Shown: positions 7,852 through 17,360, numbered from the stretch's first letter. The stretch is DNA of 64,000 bases from DUZB01 sp963747555 (GCA_963747555.1 CAVVFZ010000009.1:186001-250000), one strand, 5' to 3'. Numbers and translations: made by a program. Notes: generated from the sequence alone by a model not told the origin.

Positions 7852-8982
7852 ATGGGTACTGACAATCTTGTTTTTCTTGAGGTCATCGAATGGTTTGACG
7901 AAACCGGCCAGGAACTGGTTCACAGAATTCCGGAAAAAGGATCGGGCGAAATCAAATACGGCGCCCAGTTTATCGTGCGGGATAGTCAGGCCGGCATCCT
8001 GTTTTATAAAGGGAAAGCCTGTGACGTGTTCGGGCCGGGCCGGCATACGCTGAAGACCGGGAACATCCCGATTCTCACCAAGATTCTATCCATCCCCTGG
8101 GCCATGACGAGCCCGCTTCGAGCGGAAGCCTACATCGCGAACATGAAGCTCTTCCCCAACCTGAAATGGGGCACGCGGGAACCTGTCGCCTTCAAAGATT
8201 CGGAGTTGGGGCTTATCCGTCTCAGGGCGTATGGGATCTTTAATATCCAGATCGTACAGCCCGTTCTGTTTATCAATACCATGGTGGGCACCATGGGGCG
8301 GTATACCACGGAGGAGATTTCGGATTACCTGAAACGGGTGATTGTTTCCCGCTTTAACGACTACCTTGGCGCGAATCTGGATTCTCTCTTCAGCCTTCCC
8401 GGGACCTACGACTCTCTGTCGCAGGGATTGCAGGAGGTCCTTCGGAAGGATCTCGGCCATTTCGGCATAGCCCTCACGGATCTATATGTAACCTCCATAA
8501 CGCCACCACCGGAAGTCCAGCAGGCTATTGATGACAAAGGGAGGCTAAGTATTCTTAAGGACCTGGATGGATTAATGAAAATGAAGGCTGCCATGGCCAT
8601 GGAGAAGGCGGCGGAAAATCAGGGTGATGCAGGAGCCGGTGTGGGCATGGGTATGGGATTTATGATGCCGGCCATGTTCGCCAATATGTTGTCCCAGGGT
8701 GCGAATTCAGGGCGGGTCGGGAGCAGTGGCCCCCCGGCGATATGTCCCGACTGCGGACAGCCGATCTCCAGCGACGCCCGATTCTGTCCCCATTGTGGTC
8801 ACCAGCAGGTGATTTTCAGCCAGTGTGAAAACTGCGGCAAGAATCTTCCCCCCAATGCCCGTTTCTGTTCCAGGTGCGGCGTGGAAATTGGGGGAAAACC
8901 GACGCCCAGAATCTGTAGCCATTGCAAGACGGAGAATCTTTCCGGATCGGTATTTTGCAACCAGTGCGGGGAGAGGCTGTGA
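7852..8982 (+). CDS. SPFH-domain protein with three C-terminal zinc ribbons (YdjI/virion-core-like)
   Basis: Protein of 376 residues. Residues about 1-235 form an SPFH (band 7) domain of the group often annotated as virion core protein-like and represented by B. subtilis YdjI. A Met/Gly-rich linker (about 258-290) leads to three zinc ribbons: Cys298/301/312/315, Cys325/328/339/342 and Cys355/358/369/372. SPFH proteins oligomerise into membrane-associated scaffolds. There is no N-terminal signal or membrane helix, so binding to a membrane would be peripheral. The stop is 20 bases before a second zinc-ribbon gene, implying an operon. The B. subtilis ydjFGHI stress operon also pairs such an SPFH protein with a zinc-ribbon protein, so a membrane-stress role is a reasonable but unproven guess. 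Confidence 0.85.
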   Translation: MGTDNLVFLEVIEWFDETGQELVHRIPEKGSGEIKYGAQFIVRDSQAGILFYKGKACDVFGPGRHTLKTGNIPILTKILSIPWAMTSPLRAEAYIANMKLFPNLKWGTREPVAFKDSELGLIRLRAYGIFNIQIVQPVLFINTMVGTMGRYTTEEISDYLKRVIVSRFNDYLGANLDSLFSLPGTYDSLSQGLQEVLRKDLGHFGIALTDLYVTSITPPPEVQQAIDDKGRLSILKDLDGLMKMKAAMAMEKAAENQGDAGAGVGMGMGFMMPAMFANMLSQGANSGRVGSSGPPAICPDCGQPISSDARFCPHCGHQQVIFSQCENCGKNLPPNARFCSRCGVEIGGKPTPRICSHCKTENLSGSVFCNQCGERL

Positions 8983-9002
8983 GTTGGAAGGGATTGTAGA
9001 GA

Positions 9003-10232
9003 ATGGCAGGTTTCAAGGTTGAGCAGGAATGCCCCCAATGCGGCGGGCCGATGGATCTTGAAGAAACGGACAGGCTGGTGGCCTGTGCCTATTGCGGAGT
9101 GAAAAACTTTCTTTACAGTCCCGGACTCTTTCGATTTGTGATGGGGCACAACGCACCAGGAAAAGAGATCGTATACGTTCCCTACCTGCGATTCAAAGGA
9201 AGCGTTTTTTCCTGCCGGATTGAGGGGGTAACCTACCGAATTGTGGATTTTTCGCGCCTGGGAACGCCTTTTCGGAACTTTCCTTTTTCCCTTGGATTAA
9301 GGCCCCAGACCCTCAAAATGAGATTTGCAGGCCCGGATATCCCGGGCCGCTTTTTAAAATGTTTCCTTACCTCTTCAGATCTCCTGGCAGAGGTTGTCAG
9401 GCAGATCCCCGAAAAGAGAGAAGATGCTGTTTTTCATCGGGCCCTCATAGGAGAGGCCATAAACCTCATTTACTTGCCCTTATATGTGGAGAAAGAGGTT
9501 CTCTTTGATGCCATAACCAATAAACCGATCGTGAGACTTCCGGAAAAAGGTGATCCCCTGGCGACTGTTGCGGACAGCCCTTCCGGATGGAGGCTTCTGT
9601 TTTTGTCCACGCTGTGTCCGAAATGCGGCTGGAATCTGGAGGGAGAGAGGGACAGTATCGCTCTGGTCTGTAAGAACTGTCAAACGGTGTGGGGGGCTGT
9701 CAAAGGAAAACTGGATCCTGTAGATTTTCAGGTAGTGCAGGGGCAGGACAAAAATGCCTATTACATGCCTTTCTGGAAAATGTCCGTTGATGCCGAAAAT
9801 CATGGTCTCTCATCCTACGCCGATTTTGTGCGTATGACAAATCTTCCCAAGGTGATCAAGAAGGCCTGGGAAAGCAGCGGCGTGGAGTTCTGGAGCCCGG
9901 CCTTTAAGATTCGGCCCAAGCTTTTTCTTTCTCTTTCAAAGCGATTGACCGTGTCGCAGGTTGATTTTGCCGGGGAAAATGATCTTGTGCCCGCAAGAAC
10001 ACATCCCGTCACACTTGATCTGAAAGAGGCCATGCAGACCCTCAAAGTGACGCTGGCGGCATCGGCGGTAAACAGGAAAAGATTGCTTCCTCTTCTCGCC
10101 GATATGGGGCTTTCAGTGAAGTCCGCGAGACTTGTATATCTCCCTTTTCAGGAAACCAGTCATGAGATGGTTCAGGAACATACCGGTTTTGCCGTGAATA
10201 AGAATACGCTGCAATTCAGTCGGTTCCTATGA
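9003..10232 (+). CDS. Double zinc-ribbon protein, partner of the SPFH protein
   Basis: Protein of 409 residues with two zinc-ribbon knuckle pairs far apart: Cys10/13/28/31 (CPQCGGPMDLEETDRLVACAYCG) and Cys205/208/223/226 (CPKCGWNLEGERDSIALVCKNC). The regions between and after are predicted globular, with no membrane helix and no enzyme motif I recognise. The N-terminal ribbon resembles the TFIIB-type ribbon at the start of YdjG-like proteins. It starts 20 bases after the SPFH gene and is surely cotranscribed. Function unknown; the shared zinc ribbons suggest the two proteins act together. Confidence 0.75.
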   Translation: MAGFKVEQECPQCGGPMDLEETDRLVACAYCGVKNFLYSPGLFRFVMGHNAPGKEIVYVPYLRFKGSVFSCRIEGVTYRIVDFSRLGTPFRNFPFSLGLRPQTLKMRFAGPDIPGRFLKCFLTSSDLLAEVVRQIPEKREDAVFHRALIGEAINLIYLPLYVEKEVLFDAITNKPIVRLPEKGDPLATVADSPSGWRLLFLSTLCPKCGWNLEGERDSIALVCKNCQTVWGAVKGKLDPVDFQVVQGQDKNAYYMPFWKMSVDAENHGLSSYADFVRMTNLPKVIKKAWESSGVEFWSPAFKIRPKLFLSLSKRLTVSQVDFAGENDLVPARTHPVTLDLKEAMQTLKVTLAASAVNRKRLLPLLADMGLSVKSARLVYLPFQETSHEMVQEHTGFAVNKNTLQFSRFL

Positions 10233-10421
10233 GATATTTTTTTGCTGCATGGTAGAACGTTACGAATTTCACAAGCCAAAGCTTGACGGCCTCTTTTTTT
10301 TGTGATAGGCAAACAAATTATTTTCGAATGGGAAAAGGTCGGATCGGTTGAATGGTTACCTCGGGGAGGAAGAGTTTTCCAAACCTAATATCACCCTTAT
10401 TTCAAAGGAGGAGTTCAAACT

Positions 10422-12185
10422 ATGGCTTATAATGCAGTGGAAATGGCGGACTGGCAGATTTCCGAAGCAGCAGAAAAGAATATGCCAACGCCGGATGAGT
10501 GGAGAGAGAAACTGGGTCTTCAGCAGGATGAAATGTTGCCCATGGGAAGGCTGGCGAAGCTTGACTTTCTGAAAATCATCGACAGGCTGAAGGACGAACC
10601 TGACGGAAAGTATATCGAAGTGACCGCTATCACGCCGACCCCGCTTGGGGAAGGAAAGAGCACCACGTCCTGCGGTTTGATGGAAGGGTTGGGGAAACGT
10701 GGCGTTAACGTGGGCGGCGCTCTCAGACAGCCTTCGGGCGGCCCCACCATGAACGTAAAGGGAACCGCGGCAGGCGGCGGCAACTCGCTTTTGATTCCCA
10801 TGACCGAATTCTCCCTGGGACTCACCGGCGATATCAACGATATCATGAATGCCCACAACCTGGCCATGGTGGCCATGACCTCCCGTATGCAGCATGAGAG
10901 AAACTACAACGACGAGCAGTTGAAGCGGTTGACGGGGATGCGTCGCCTGGAAATTGATCCCACCCGGGTTGAGCTGGGATGGATCATGGATTTCTGTGCC
11001 CAGTCTCTCAGAAATATCATCATCGGTATCGGGGGCCGTAGTGACGGATATACCATGCAGTCCAAGTTCGGTATCGCCGTGGGCTCCGAGTGTATGGCGA
11101 TCCTGGCGGTTATCCGGGACCTGGCCGACCTGAAAGCACGTCTTAACAATATTACCGTGGCCTTTGACAAGAGCGGCAAACCGGTCACCACCGGCGACCT
11201 GGAAGTGGGCAATGCCATGACCGCTTTCATGCGCAATACCATCAACCCGACCCTCATGTGCACTGCCGAGTACAACCCCTGTATGGTGCACGCCGGCCCG
11301 TTTGCCAATATCGCCGTGGGTCAGTCCTCTATCATTGCCGACCGCGTGGGTCTGAAACTGTTTGATTACCATGTGACCGAGAGTGGTTTTGCGGCAGATA
11401 TCGGATTTGAGAAATTCTGGAATGTAAAGTGCCGGTTCAGCGGACTGAAGCCCCATGTGTCCGTTCTTACCACCACGATCCGCGCCCTCAAGATGCACGG
11501 TGGCGGGCCAAAAGTTGTTGCAGGTCTTGCACTGGACGAAGCGTATACCAAAGAGAATCTGGCACTGGTGGAAAAGGGATGCGAGAACATGGTCCACATG
11601 ATCGGAGTCATCCGCAAAGCCGGTATTAATCCGGTCGTTTGCATCAACCGCTTCTACACCGATACGGATGCCGAGTGCGCCGTTGTACGCAAGGCGGCTG
11701 AGGCAGCCGGCGCTCGTTGTGCCGAGTCCAAACACTGGGAAAAGGGCGGCGACGGCGCTCTGGAGTTCGCCGACGCAGTCATCGATGCGTGCAACGAAGA
11801 GAACAAATTCGAGTTTCTCTATCCTCTGGAGATGAAACTGCGCGATCGCGTTAGTAAGATTGCCAAGGAAGTCTATGGTGCGGACGGTGTCTCCTGGAGC
11901 CCGGAAGCGGAAACCAAGGCCAAGATGCTGGAGAATGATCCCAAGTATGCTGATTTTGCCACCATGATGGTCAAGACCCATCTGAGCCTGACCCATGATC
12001 CTACACTCAAGGGTGTGCCCAAGGGATGGACCCTGCCTATTCGCGACGTGTTGATCTACTCCGGCGCCAAGTTCCTCTGCCCCTGCGCAGGCACCATCAG
12101 CCTGATGCCCGGCACCGGTAGCAACCCTGCCTTCAGGCGGATCGATGTGGATACGGAAACCGGAAAGGTGAGCGGACTTTTTTAG
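10422..12185 (+). CDS. fhs: Formate-tetrahydrofolate ligase
   Basis: ATP-dependent enzyme that joins formate to tetrahydrofolate giving 10-formyl-THF, the entry step of the methyl branch of the Wood-Ljungdahl pathway and a source of C1 units. The 587-residue chain has the nucleotide loop TPTPLGEGKSTT (residues 71-82), GALRQPSGGPTMNVKGTAAGGG, LTGDINDI and the family C-terminus PCAGTISLMPGTGSNPAF. It starts at ATG 10422 behind AAAGGAGGAG and is followed by an intrinsic terminator, so it is probably a single-gene transcript. In a sulfate reducer or syntroph it could run in either direction. Confidence 0.98.
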   Translation: MAYNAVEMADWQISEAAEKNMPTPDEWREKLGLQQDEMLPMGRLAKLDFLKIIDRLKDEPDGKYIEVTAITPTPLGEGKSTTSCGLMEGLGKRGVNVGGALRQPSGGPTMNVKGTAAGGGNSLLIPMTEFSLGLTGDINDIMNAHNLAMVAMTSRMQHERNYNDEQLKRLTGMRRLEIDPTRVELGWIMDFCAQSLRNIIIGIGGRSDGYTMQSKFGIAVGSECMAILAVIRDLADLKARLNNITVAFDKSGKPVTTGDLEVGNAMTAFMRNTINPTLMCTAEYNPCMVHAGPFANIAVGQSSIIADRVGLKLFDYHVTESGFAADIGFEKFWNVKCRFSGLKPHVSVLTTTIRALKMHGGGPKVVAGLALDEAYTKENLALVEKGCENMVHMIGVIRKAGINPVVCINRFYTDTDAECAVVRKAAEAAGARCAESKHWEKGGDGALEFADAVIDACNEENKFEFLYPLEMKLRDRVSKIAKEVYGADGVSWSPEAETKAKMLENDPKYADFATMMVKTHLSLTHDPTLKGVPKGWTLPIRDVLIYSGAKFLCPCAGTISLMPGTGSNPAFRRIDVDTETGKVSGLF

Positions 12186-12213
12186 GCTTTCCCTGTCTTT
12201 GAAGAACAGAAGA

Positions 12214-12243
12214 AGGGCGACCCTTGGGGTTGCCCTTTTTTTA
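12214..12243 (+). terminator. Rho-independent terminator after fhs
   Basis: GGGCGACC and GGTTGCCC pair (one G-T) around a short loop and are followed by a run of seven or more T residues. Confidence 0.85.
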
Positions 12244-12541
12244 TGGGGTGTCAGATGCCTGCCAAACCAATCTTCACGGGGTACGGTTGCTCCCCGTTGA
12301 TCGATTTGAAATGGTGCCGCACGGACGTTTGATTTAGGGCATGCCGGTTTCGCTCAACCGCCGTCAAGAGTCCGGCATTCAATCCTGTGTTAACAATCTG
12401 AACCGGAAGGGTTTTGGCCGAAACATTCTTTTCCGACACGGCCTGCGCCCGGTGCGGGCGGACAAAGAGGGTTTGACTTTGGCAGGCCTTTTGCCCAAAT
12501 CGTTATGGAGCTTTCAAGTGTTTGCCGCTTTTCAACATGTC
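12244..12541. other. Intergenic region between the fhs terminator and the porin gene
   Basis: About 300 bases with no supported gene. The frames continue open upstream of the porin start but the translated sequence there does not look like protein. A minus-strand frame at 12251-12439 is not recognised. No convincing promoter was found. Confidence 0.4.
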
Positions 12542-13864
12542 ATGAAAAGCATTATTGTCTTTTCAACGGTGTTGCGGCTTCTGTCTCTGGCAGGGGTTGC
12601 CATGGCCTCAGGGCCCGGCCCGGATGCTCCCGGGTTTTTGGAGGGGACTCTGCGGGGGATTGATCTTGACGTTTCGGGGTTCCATATCTACTGGAAAGAC
12701 CGGCTGCAGCTGGAAAGCCCGGAAAAGGCCTTGAAGATCCAGATTGGCGGAATTGTACAAGTGGATTCCGGTTATATCGGGGCGGACAGCGTGCTGGAGG
12801 AGTCCTTTCCAGGTCTGCGGGGCTACAACACGGATTTCCGTAGGCTGCGTCTGACCACGTTCACCACTCTCTATGAGACAGTGGATATCAAGTTCGACAT
12901 TGATTTTGCGCCACAGCAGGAGATCAAGGACTTCTGGATCGGGATGAGCAATCTCCCGGTGGTCGGCGACGTGAGGGCCGGCCACATGAAGGAACCCTTC
13001 TCATTGGAGGAGCTGACCAGCAACACGAATCTGACATTTATGGAAAGGAGTCTGCCGATCCTGGCCATGTCACCCGGCCGGGACGTGGGGGCCCTGTGTC
13101 AGAACACGGCCATGAAAAATCGGATGACGTGGTCGCTTGGCGCCTTCGCAGTCACCGGTTCCTTTGCCAACATTGGCAATGCCGTAGATCAGGTGTCCCA
13201 TATCGAGGGCTATGCTTTCACCGGCCGGATTACCGGTCTTCCATGGTATGTGGACAAGGGGCGGCGGCTGATGCACATCGGTCTCTCTTACACGTATCAA
13301 GACCGCGATGAGACCGACAAGGATTCATCCCTGAAGCTGAGTGCCCGGCCGGAGAGCTACCTCACGGACCAGCGTCTGGTAAGCACCCCATCGTTTTTCA
13401 GCAACGGTATGCACATGATCGACCCGGAATGGGCAGTGGTCCTGGGGCCATTATCGTTTCAGGCCGAATACGTGCATACATTCATGGATGCCGACAAGGC
13501 GGAAGCCCCGGCGTTTTGGGGCGGCTATGTGTACGGCAGCTATTTTCTCACAGGCGAACATCGCACCTACGATATGAGGAAGGGCATCTTCGGCCAGGTC
13601 AGGCCCAAGGACAATTTCCGGTTTTGCGGGGCTGGATTGGGGGCCTGGGAACTGGCGCTCCGCTATTCCTATTTGGATCTGAACAGCGGTAAGATCCAGG
13701 GAGGTGAGGAAAGGAACCTCACAGCCGGTGTTAACTGGTATGTTAACGAGCACATCCGCTTCATGCTCAATTACATCCACGCCGACGTTCGAGACCGTGC
13801 TGTCCCGCTGGTGGACCACGGCAATGCGGACATCTATCAGGGGAGGTTTCAGATCAATTTCTGA
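12542..13864 (+). CDS. Outer-membrane porin, phosphate-selective porin O/P-like
   Basis: Outer-membrane beta-barrel of 440 residues. An N-terminal signal peptide (MKSIIVFSTVLRLLSLAGVAMA) is followed by the OprP/OprO-like sequence pattern: KIQIGGIVQVDSGYIG, DFRRLRLTTFTTLYETVDIKFDIDFA, GHMKEPFSLEELTSN, the latter typical of the family, and alternating aromatic strands up to the C-terminal QGRFQINF ending in Phe, as BAM substrates do. ATG 12542 was chosen because it begins the signal peptide; no strong ribosome-binding site is present. The substrate may be phosphate or another small anion. A Na/phosphate cotransporter is encoded about 4 kb away (17361-19037) but is not in the same operon. Confidence 0.85.
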   Translation: MKSIIVFSTVLRLLSLAGVAMASGPGPDAPGFLEGTLRGIDLDVSGFHIYWKDRLQLESPEKALKIQIGGIVQVDSGYIGADSVLEESFPGLRGYNTDFRRLRLTTFTTLYETVDIKFDIDFAPQQEIKDFWIGMSNLPVVGDVRAGHMKEPFSLEELTSNTNLTFMERSLPILAMSPGRDVGALCQNTAMKNRMTWSLGAFAVTGSFANIGNAVDQVSHIEGYAFTGRITGLPWYVDKGRRLMHIGLSYTYQDRDETDKDSSLKLSARPESYLTDQRLVSTPSFFSNGMHMIDPEWAVVLGPLSFQAEYVHTFMDADKAEAPAFWGGYVYGSYFLTGEHRTYDMRKGIFGQVRPKDNFRFCGAGLGAWELALRYSYLDLNSGKIQGGEERNLTAGVNWYVNEHIRFMLNYIHADVRDRAVPLVDHGNADIYQGRFQINF

Positions 13865-13998
13865 TTCGTATTGCCCATCCTCGAATCTACTGCCTGGTTG
13901 AGGAAACCGGATGTCCATTTTTTTTAAATGTTCCGTAAAAAGCGTTTCGGGCGTTGGTGTTGCGTGAAGACTCCCTTTCCACGGAAACCTTACCAAAT

Positions 13999-14050
13999 GA
14001 CCGAGGTCCCGGCATGCTTTCTGATTGACATCCAATATTCGGCGACTCAT
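13999..14050 (-). pseudogene. Out-of-frame remnant of a fifth PAS domain
   Basis: Directly after the stop of the REC-PAS gene, the other reading frame encodes RILDVNQKACRDLG, the expected continuation of a PAS domain (the gene itself stops at MMEQAADAGFVHDI). After about 17 codons the PAS similarity ends. So the parent gene has been frameshifted near 14047-14050 and its remaining 3' part, probably including a kinase core, has been lost. Confidence 0.6.
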
Positions 14051-16188
14051 ATATCGTGTACAAAGCCGGCGTCGGCCGCCTGTTCCATCATGATACGATA
14101 ACGTTCCTCACTTTTACGCAGTGCCTTTTCCGCCCGCTTCCGTTCAGTAATGTCTGTAATGGTACCAATCAGTCCGGCGACGGTTCCCTTACTGTCAGTA
14201 AAAAGTGCTTTGTTGAAGATGAAATCACGCAGCTCGCCATGCGCATTTTTCCATTGAGACTCGTAACGCTGCACCCCTCCGTTGTTGTAGAGTTCCTCGT
14301 CATGGGCGTGATATATTTCCGCTAATTCCGGCGGATTGATGTCGAATACTGATTTGCCTATCAGCTGTTCCTTTGTTTCCCCAAAAAACATCTCAAAAGC
14401 CCTGTTGAATCCAAGATATTTTCCATCCCTGTCCTTATAAAAAACAGGCGTCGGAATCGTATCGATCAGCGTTTTCAAAAACGCTTCACTATCCTTCAAC
14501 GTCTCCTCGGTGTGTTTGCGCAGGTCGATGTCTTTGATCCAGACCTGTATTCCAATCTCTTGGTTAGAAGGGAAGGTAATTGCCCTTGCATTGATCTCCC
14601 CGTAAAACCAGGAGCCATCTTTGCGTTGTAATTTGACTTCATAACGAGGCGCCACTTCCTCTCCTTTCATACGAGCCTGGCCACGCTCTCTTGTCAATTT
14701 CTGGGAATCAGGATGATATACAACCCAGTGGTTCTGACCCAATAATTCGCCTTCCCCATATCCCAGCATTTCATTTAACCGCTTGTTTGCAAATATAATA
14801 TTTGGGCCTTTCTGGATGAATATTCCATCGAAGCTCTCCTCCACAAGGTTTCGGTATCTTTCCTCACTCTCCCGCAGCGCCTCTTCTGCCTGTTTGCGAT
14901 CGGTCTTGTCGTTAGCGAAGGCAGTTACCATTTCAACCCGACCTCGGTCATCAAAGATCGGGTAAGCTTTTTGTGCAAATATCATACCGTTCCGGCTGTC
15001 TTCAAAACTTACAGGTTCGCCCGTGTCAAAAACCTCATTCCACTTTTGTCTTCGGCTTTCAGCCACATCCGGCGGGAAAAAGTCGTACATCCTTTTTCCG
15101 ATAAATTCTTTCTTCGTGGTCCCCAGCCTGTTGCAAACTATCTGATTAGCCGCATGGACTATGCCTTCCCTGTCGAAAAGGACAATTGTCTCCGTTGTGG
15201 CATCTAAGATGGCATTCAATTTCTTGTCACTCTCTCGCAGCGCTTCCTCAGACCGTTTGCGCGCTTCGTTTTCTTCTCGCAACAGTTTATTTGCTTTCCC
15301 TAATTCCGCGGTACGGTTTTCCACGCGTCGTTCCAACTCATCATGGGCCTGTTTTAATAACTCTTCCGCCCGTATCCGATCGGTGATGTCAATGATAATG
15401 GAATGAAGCAGCTTCTTTCCACCAGTTTCTAAAGTCCCGGTGTAGATCTGGACGTACCGTATCTCACCGGAAGCCAGGCGATGCTTGAACATAAACTCAG
15501 ATTTCTCACCTGTGCCTGCGCTGGCCAGACCTTTTCTTAATTCAGCTTCACCCGCTATGTTGATATCCCAGAGTCGCAGATTTGTGATCTCCTCATGGCT
15601 ATATTGGTAAAATTCACAGGCGGCGGAGTTGGCATCAATAATTTCTCCGGAAGAAGGATCTAACAACCACTTAATGGCGCTGTTTTTTTCAAATATGTCC
15701 CGGTAGAGCTCTTCACTCTCCCTTAGCGCCCTTTCAGTTTTCTTCCGTGCCTCCATTTCCGTCTGCAAGACAAGGTTGGTTCGCTCCAGCTGTTCATGCG
15801 CCTGTTTTAATTGCTTTTCCATCTTGTGTTTGTGGAGCGCAATTTCAACAAAAGCCCTTATTTCGTTTTCCTCAAAAGGCTTCATGACGTAGCCATAGGG
15901 CTCTATTTTCTTTGCCTCCTGGATAAAGTCCGGGTCTCCATGCCCGGAAACGAAGACTATAGGGATATCCCGTTCCGCCTTGATTTTTTCGGCCGCTTTT
16001 ATGCCATTCAACTCTCCAGGCATCACAATATCCATGAGGATGATATCGGGCGTTAGGTCTCGTGCCATTTCAATCGCCTCTTGTCCGGATCCGGCCTGTC
16101 CAACGACATCATACCCTATGGCACTGAGCATCTCTTCAATTTGCATCCCTATTGTGAAATCGTCGTCTGCTATTAAAATTTTTTTCAT
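14047..16188 (-). CDS. Response regulator with four PAS domains, C-terminally truncated
   Basis: Protein of 713 residues: receiver domain (residues 1-120, phospho-acceptor Asp53, acidic DDD at 8-10, KPFE Lys), a coiled-coil, then PAS domains at about 158-280, 322-440, 445-565 and 568-690, joined by KxAEEALRESEERYR linkers, and the first 18 residues of a fifth PAS. It ends abruptly at FVHDI without HisKA or HATPase domains. The continuation is readable in another frame, so this is probably a damaged hybrid sensor kinase. If expressed it could still receive phosphate but not pass it on. ATG 16188 is preceded by GGGGGAAAC. Domain content certain, functionality doubtful. Confidence 0.8.
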   Translation of the reverse strand: MKKILIADDDFTIGMQIEEMLSAIGYDVVGQAGSGQEAIEMARDLTPDIILMDIVMPGELNGIKAAEKIKAERDIPIVFVSGHGDPDFIQEAKKIEPYGYVMKPFEENEIRAFVEIALHKHKMEKQLKQAHEQLERTNLVLQTEMEARKKTERALRESEELYRDIFEKNSAIKWLLDPSSGEIIDANSAACEFYQYSHEEITNLRLWDINIAGEAELRKGLASAGTGEKSEFMFKHRLASGEIRYVQIYTGTLETGGKKLLHSIIIDITDRIRAEELLKQAHDELERRVENRTAELGKANKLLREENEARKRSEEALRESDKKLNAILDATTETIVLFDREGIVHAANQIVCNRLGTTKKEFIGKRMYDFFPPDVAESRRQKWNEVFDTGEPVSFEDSRNGMIFAQKAYPIFDDRGRVEMVTAFANDKTDRKQAEEALRESEERYRNLVEESFDGIFIQKGPNIIFANKRLNEMLGYGEGELLGQNHWVVYHPDSQKLTRERGQARMKGEEVAPRYEVKLQRKDGSWFYGEINARAITFPSNQEIGIQVWIKDIDLRKHTEETLKDSEAFLKTLIDTIPTPVFYKDRDGKYLGFNRAFEMFFGETKEQLIGKSVFDINPPELAEIYHAHDEELYNNGGVQRYESQWKNAHGELRDFIFNKALFTDSKGTVAGLIGTITDITERKRAEKALRKSEERYRIMMEQAADAGFVHDI

Positions 16189-16363
16189 GTTTCCCCCATT
16201 TGTCAGGGCAGATGCTCAACAACATTTTTTGAGGACTCTTACCATCATATTCGTGGCCTTCAGACTTGTCAACACTGGTTTCATGGGGATTGTCACATAA
16301 GCATTTGATTTATTATAGTATAGTCCATGAATTAAAGCGGTTTATCGGAGACCTGCACAAGGC

Positions 16364-16614
16364 GTGGATGGCATAAGAAAAGTATGGCCGCCATTGAAAA
16401 ATAAGGTCGACAGGATACCCCTGATATCCGGAATCGGTGCCGCCACTGCCGGCCTGCTCTCTGGTTTTATCGGAATGGTGCCGCGGTGGCGGTGGTGTAT
16501 CTGGGATGTGAAATCACCAGCCTGTTCTTTTTGGTCGCAGCCGACATGTTGGTGTTTGGCTGTTCCATCGCATTGTCTTTATGGCTGGGGGCCTGGGGAC
16601 AGCTTCGAAAATAG
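16364..16614 (+). pseudogene. Decayed C-terminal fragment of a membrane protein
   Basis: Lies in the 468-base gap between the truncated regulator and the cysteine-cluster gene. One frame encodes NKVDRIPLISGIGAATAGLLSGFIGM; near 16475-16485 the hydrophobic sequence continues in another frame as VAVVYLGCEITSLFFLV, then ADMLVFGC, and a TAG at 16612. Both parts look like membrane helices, and the first frame stays open upstream of any good start, so it resembles the tail of a longer transporter. The AADMLVFGC part recalls sodium/solute symporters, but the family is not certain. Nothing else is seen in 16189-16656. Confidence 0.35.
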
Positions 16615-16656
16615 AGAATCAGGTTGAGACTGCAGTGAATAATCAAAGTAGATCGT

Positions 16657-17358
16657 TTAATATCGGACCGAACCCTCGTCAGAATCGGATAGGGTGAGAC
16701 AAAAGGAACCGTCCTTTTCCTTTATAAGTTTCAAGCCGAACAGGGATATGATGTCCATGAGCGGGCGACCGAAGACAAAGTCAAGCTCTTCGGGAGATAT
16801 CCCCAGTTTTTCGGGGACCATCAACCGGAGATCATGGTCGAATCTGAGAAGCGCGAGAATTTTCTCAATCGCTTGACTTCCATCGGTTTCAATCCTCCGT
16901 ACCCATCGGTCAAGCGCGGTGTAGGCGCATCTTTTTTCATGTTCCGAAACCAGTCTTACAAGACTTTCGTCACGGATGATGTCCTGTCTGGTTGCCTTGG
17001 GTTCGGCATATACCCGCAAAAATTCGGTTTCGTCCCAGCAGGCCTGGGCTGCGCACTGGATGGGACGATGATCGTATATGTTGCATGCCTTCTGGCCGTC
17101 ATTGTAAAAAAGGCAGCCGGCTTTCCCTGTCTTTTCCCTGACCTTTACGATCTCCTGTTGCGTCTGTTCCAGTTTGCCATCGATATTATTCCATACCGGT
17201 TCGCCTGTGCGGACAGTATAGAGGTATGACCATGGGATCAGACCCTTGGACACAAGCGGAATGTCCCGCCTCTGGAGGGCGGGGCTTGAACCAAGACAGC
17301 ATTGACCGCATCTGTTGCAACCTGTATCTGTCTTTTTCTCTACATCCTTCGATTGCAT
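16657..17358 (-). CDS. YkgJ-family cysteine-cluster protein
   Basis: Protein of 233 residues of the YkgJ/CxxCxxCC family, thought to bind zinc or iron. Visible motifs are CNRCGQCC near the N-terminus (residues 14-21), a central CLFYNDGQKACNIYDHRPIQCAAQACW segment with further cysteines, typical of the family, and a variable helical C-terminal part. Biochemical role is unknown. ATG 17358 lies two bases after the stop of the Na/Pi cotransporter gene, so the two are cotranscribed. Confidence 0.82.
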   Translation of the reverse strand: MQSKDVEKKTDTGCNRCGQCCLGSSPALQRRDIPLVSKGLIPWSYLYTVRTGEPVWNNIDGKLEQTQQEIVKVREKTGKAGCLFYNDGQKACNIYDHRPIQCAAQACWDETEFLRVYAEPKATRQDIIRDESLVRLVSEHEKRCAYTALDRWVRRIETDGSQAIEKILALLRFDHDLRLMVPEKLGISPEELDFVFGRPLMDIISLFGLKLIKEKDGSFCLTLSDSDEGSVRY

Positions 17359-17360
17359 GC

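Noticed and set aside
7679..8053. Small open frames in front of the SPFH gene
   Set aside because: They overlap the start of a well-supported gene out of frame and have no family.
10356..11996. Long minus-strand open frame (546 residues) inside fhs
   Set aside because: It is the shadow of the fhs gene; its translation looks like low-complexity antisense and has no ribosome-binding site.
12251..12439. Minus-strand 62-residue frame after the fhs terminator
   Set aside because: No ribosome-binding site, no recognisable family and unusual composition; kept only as part of an intergenic note.
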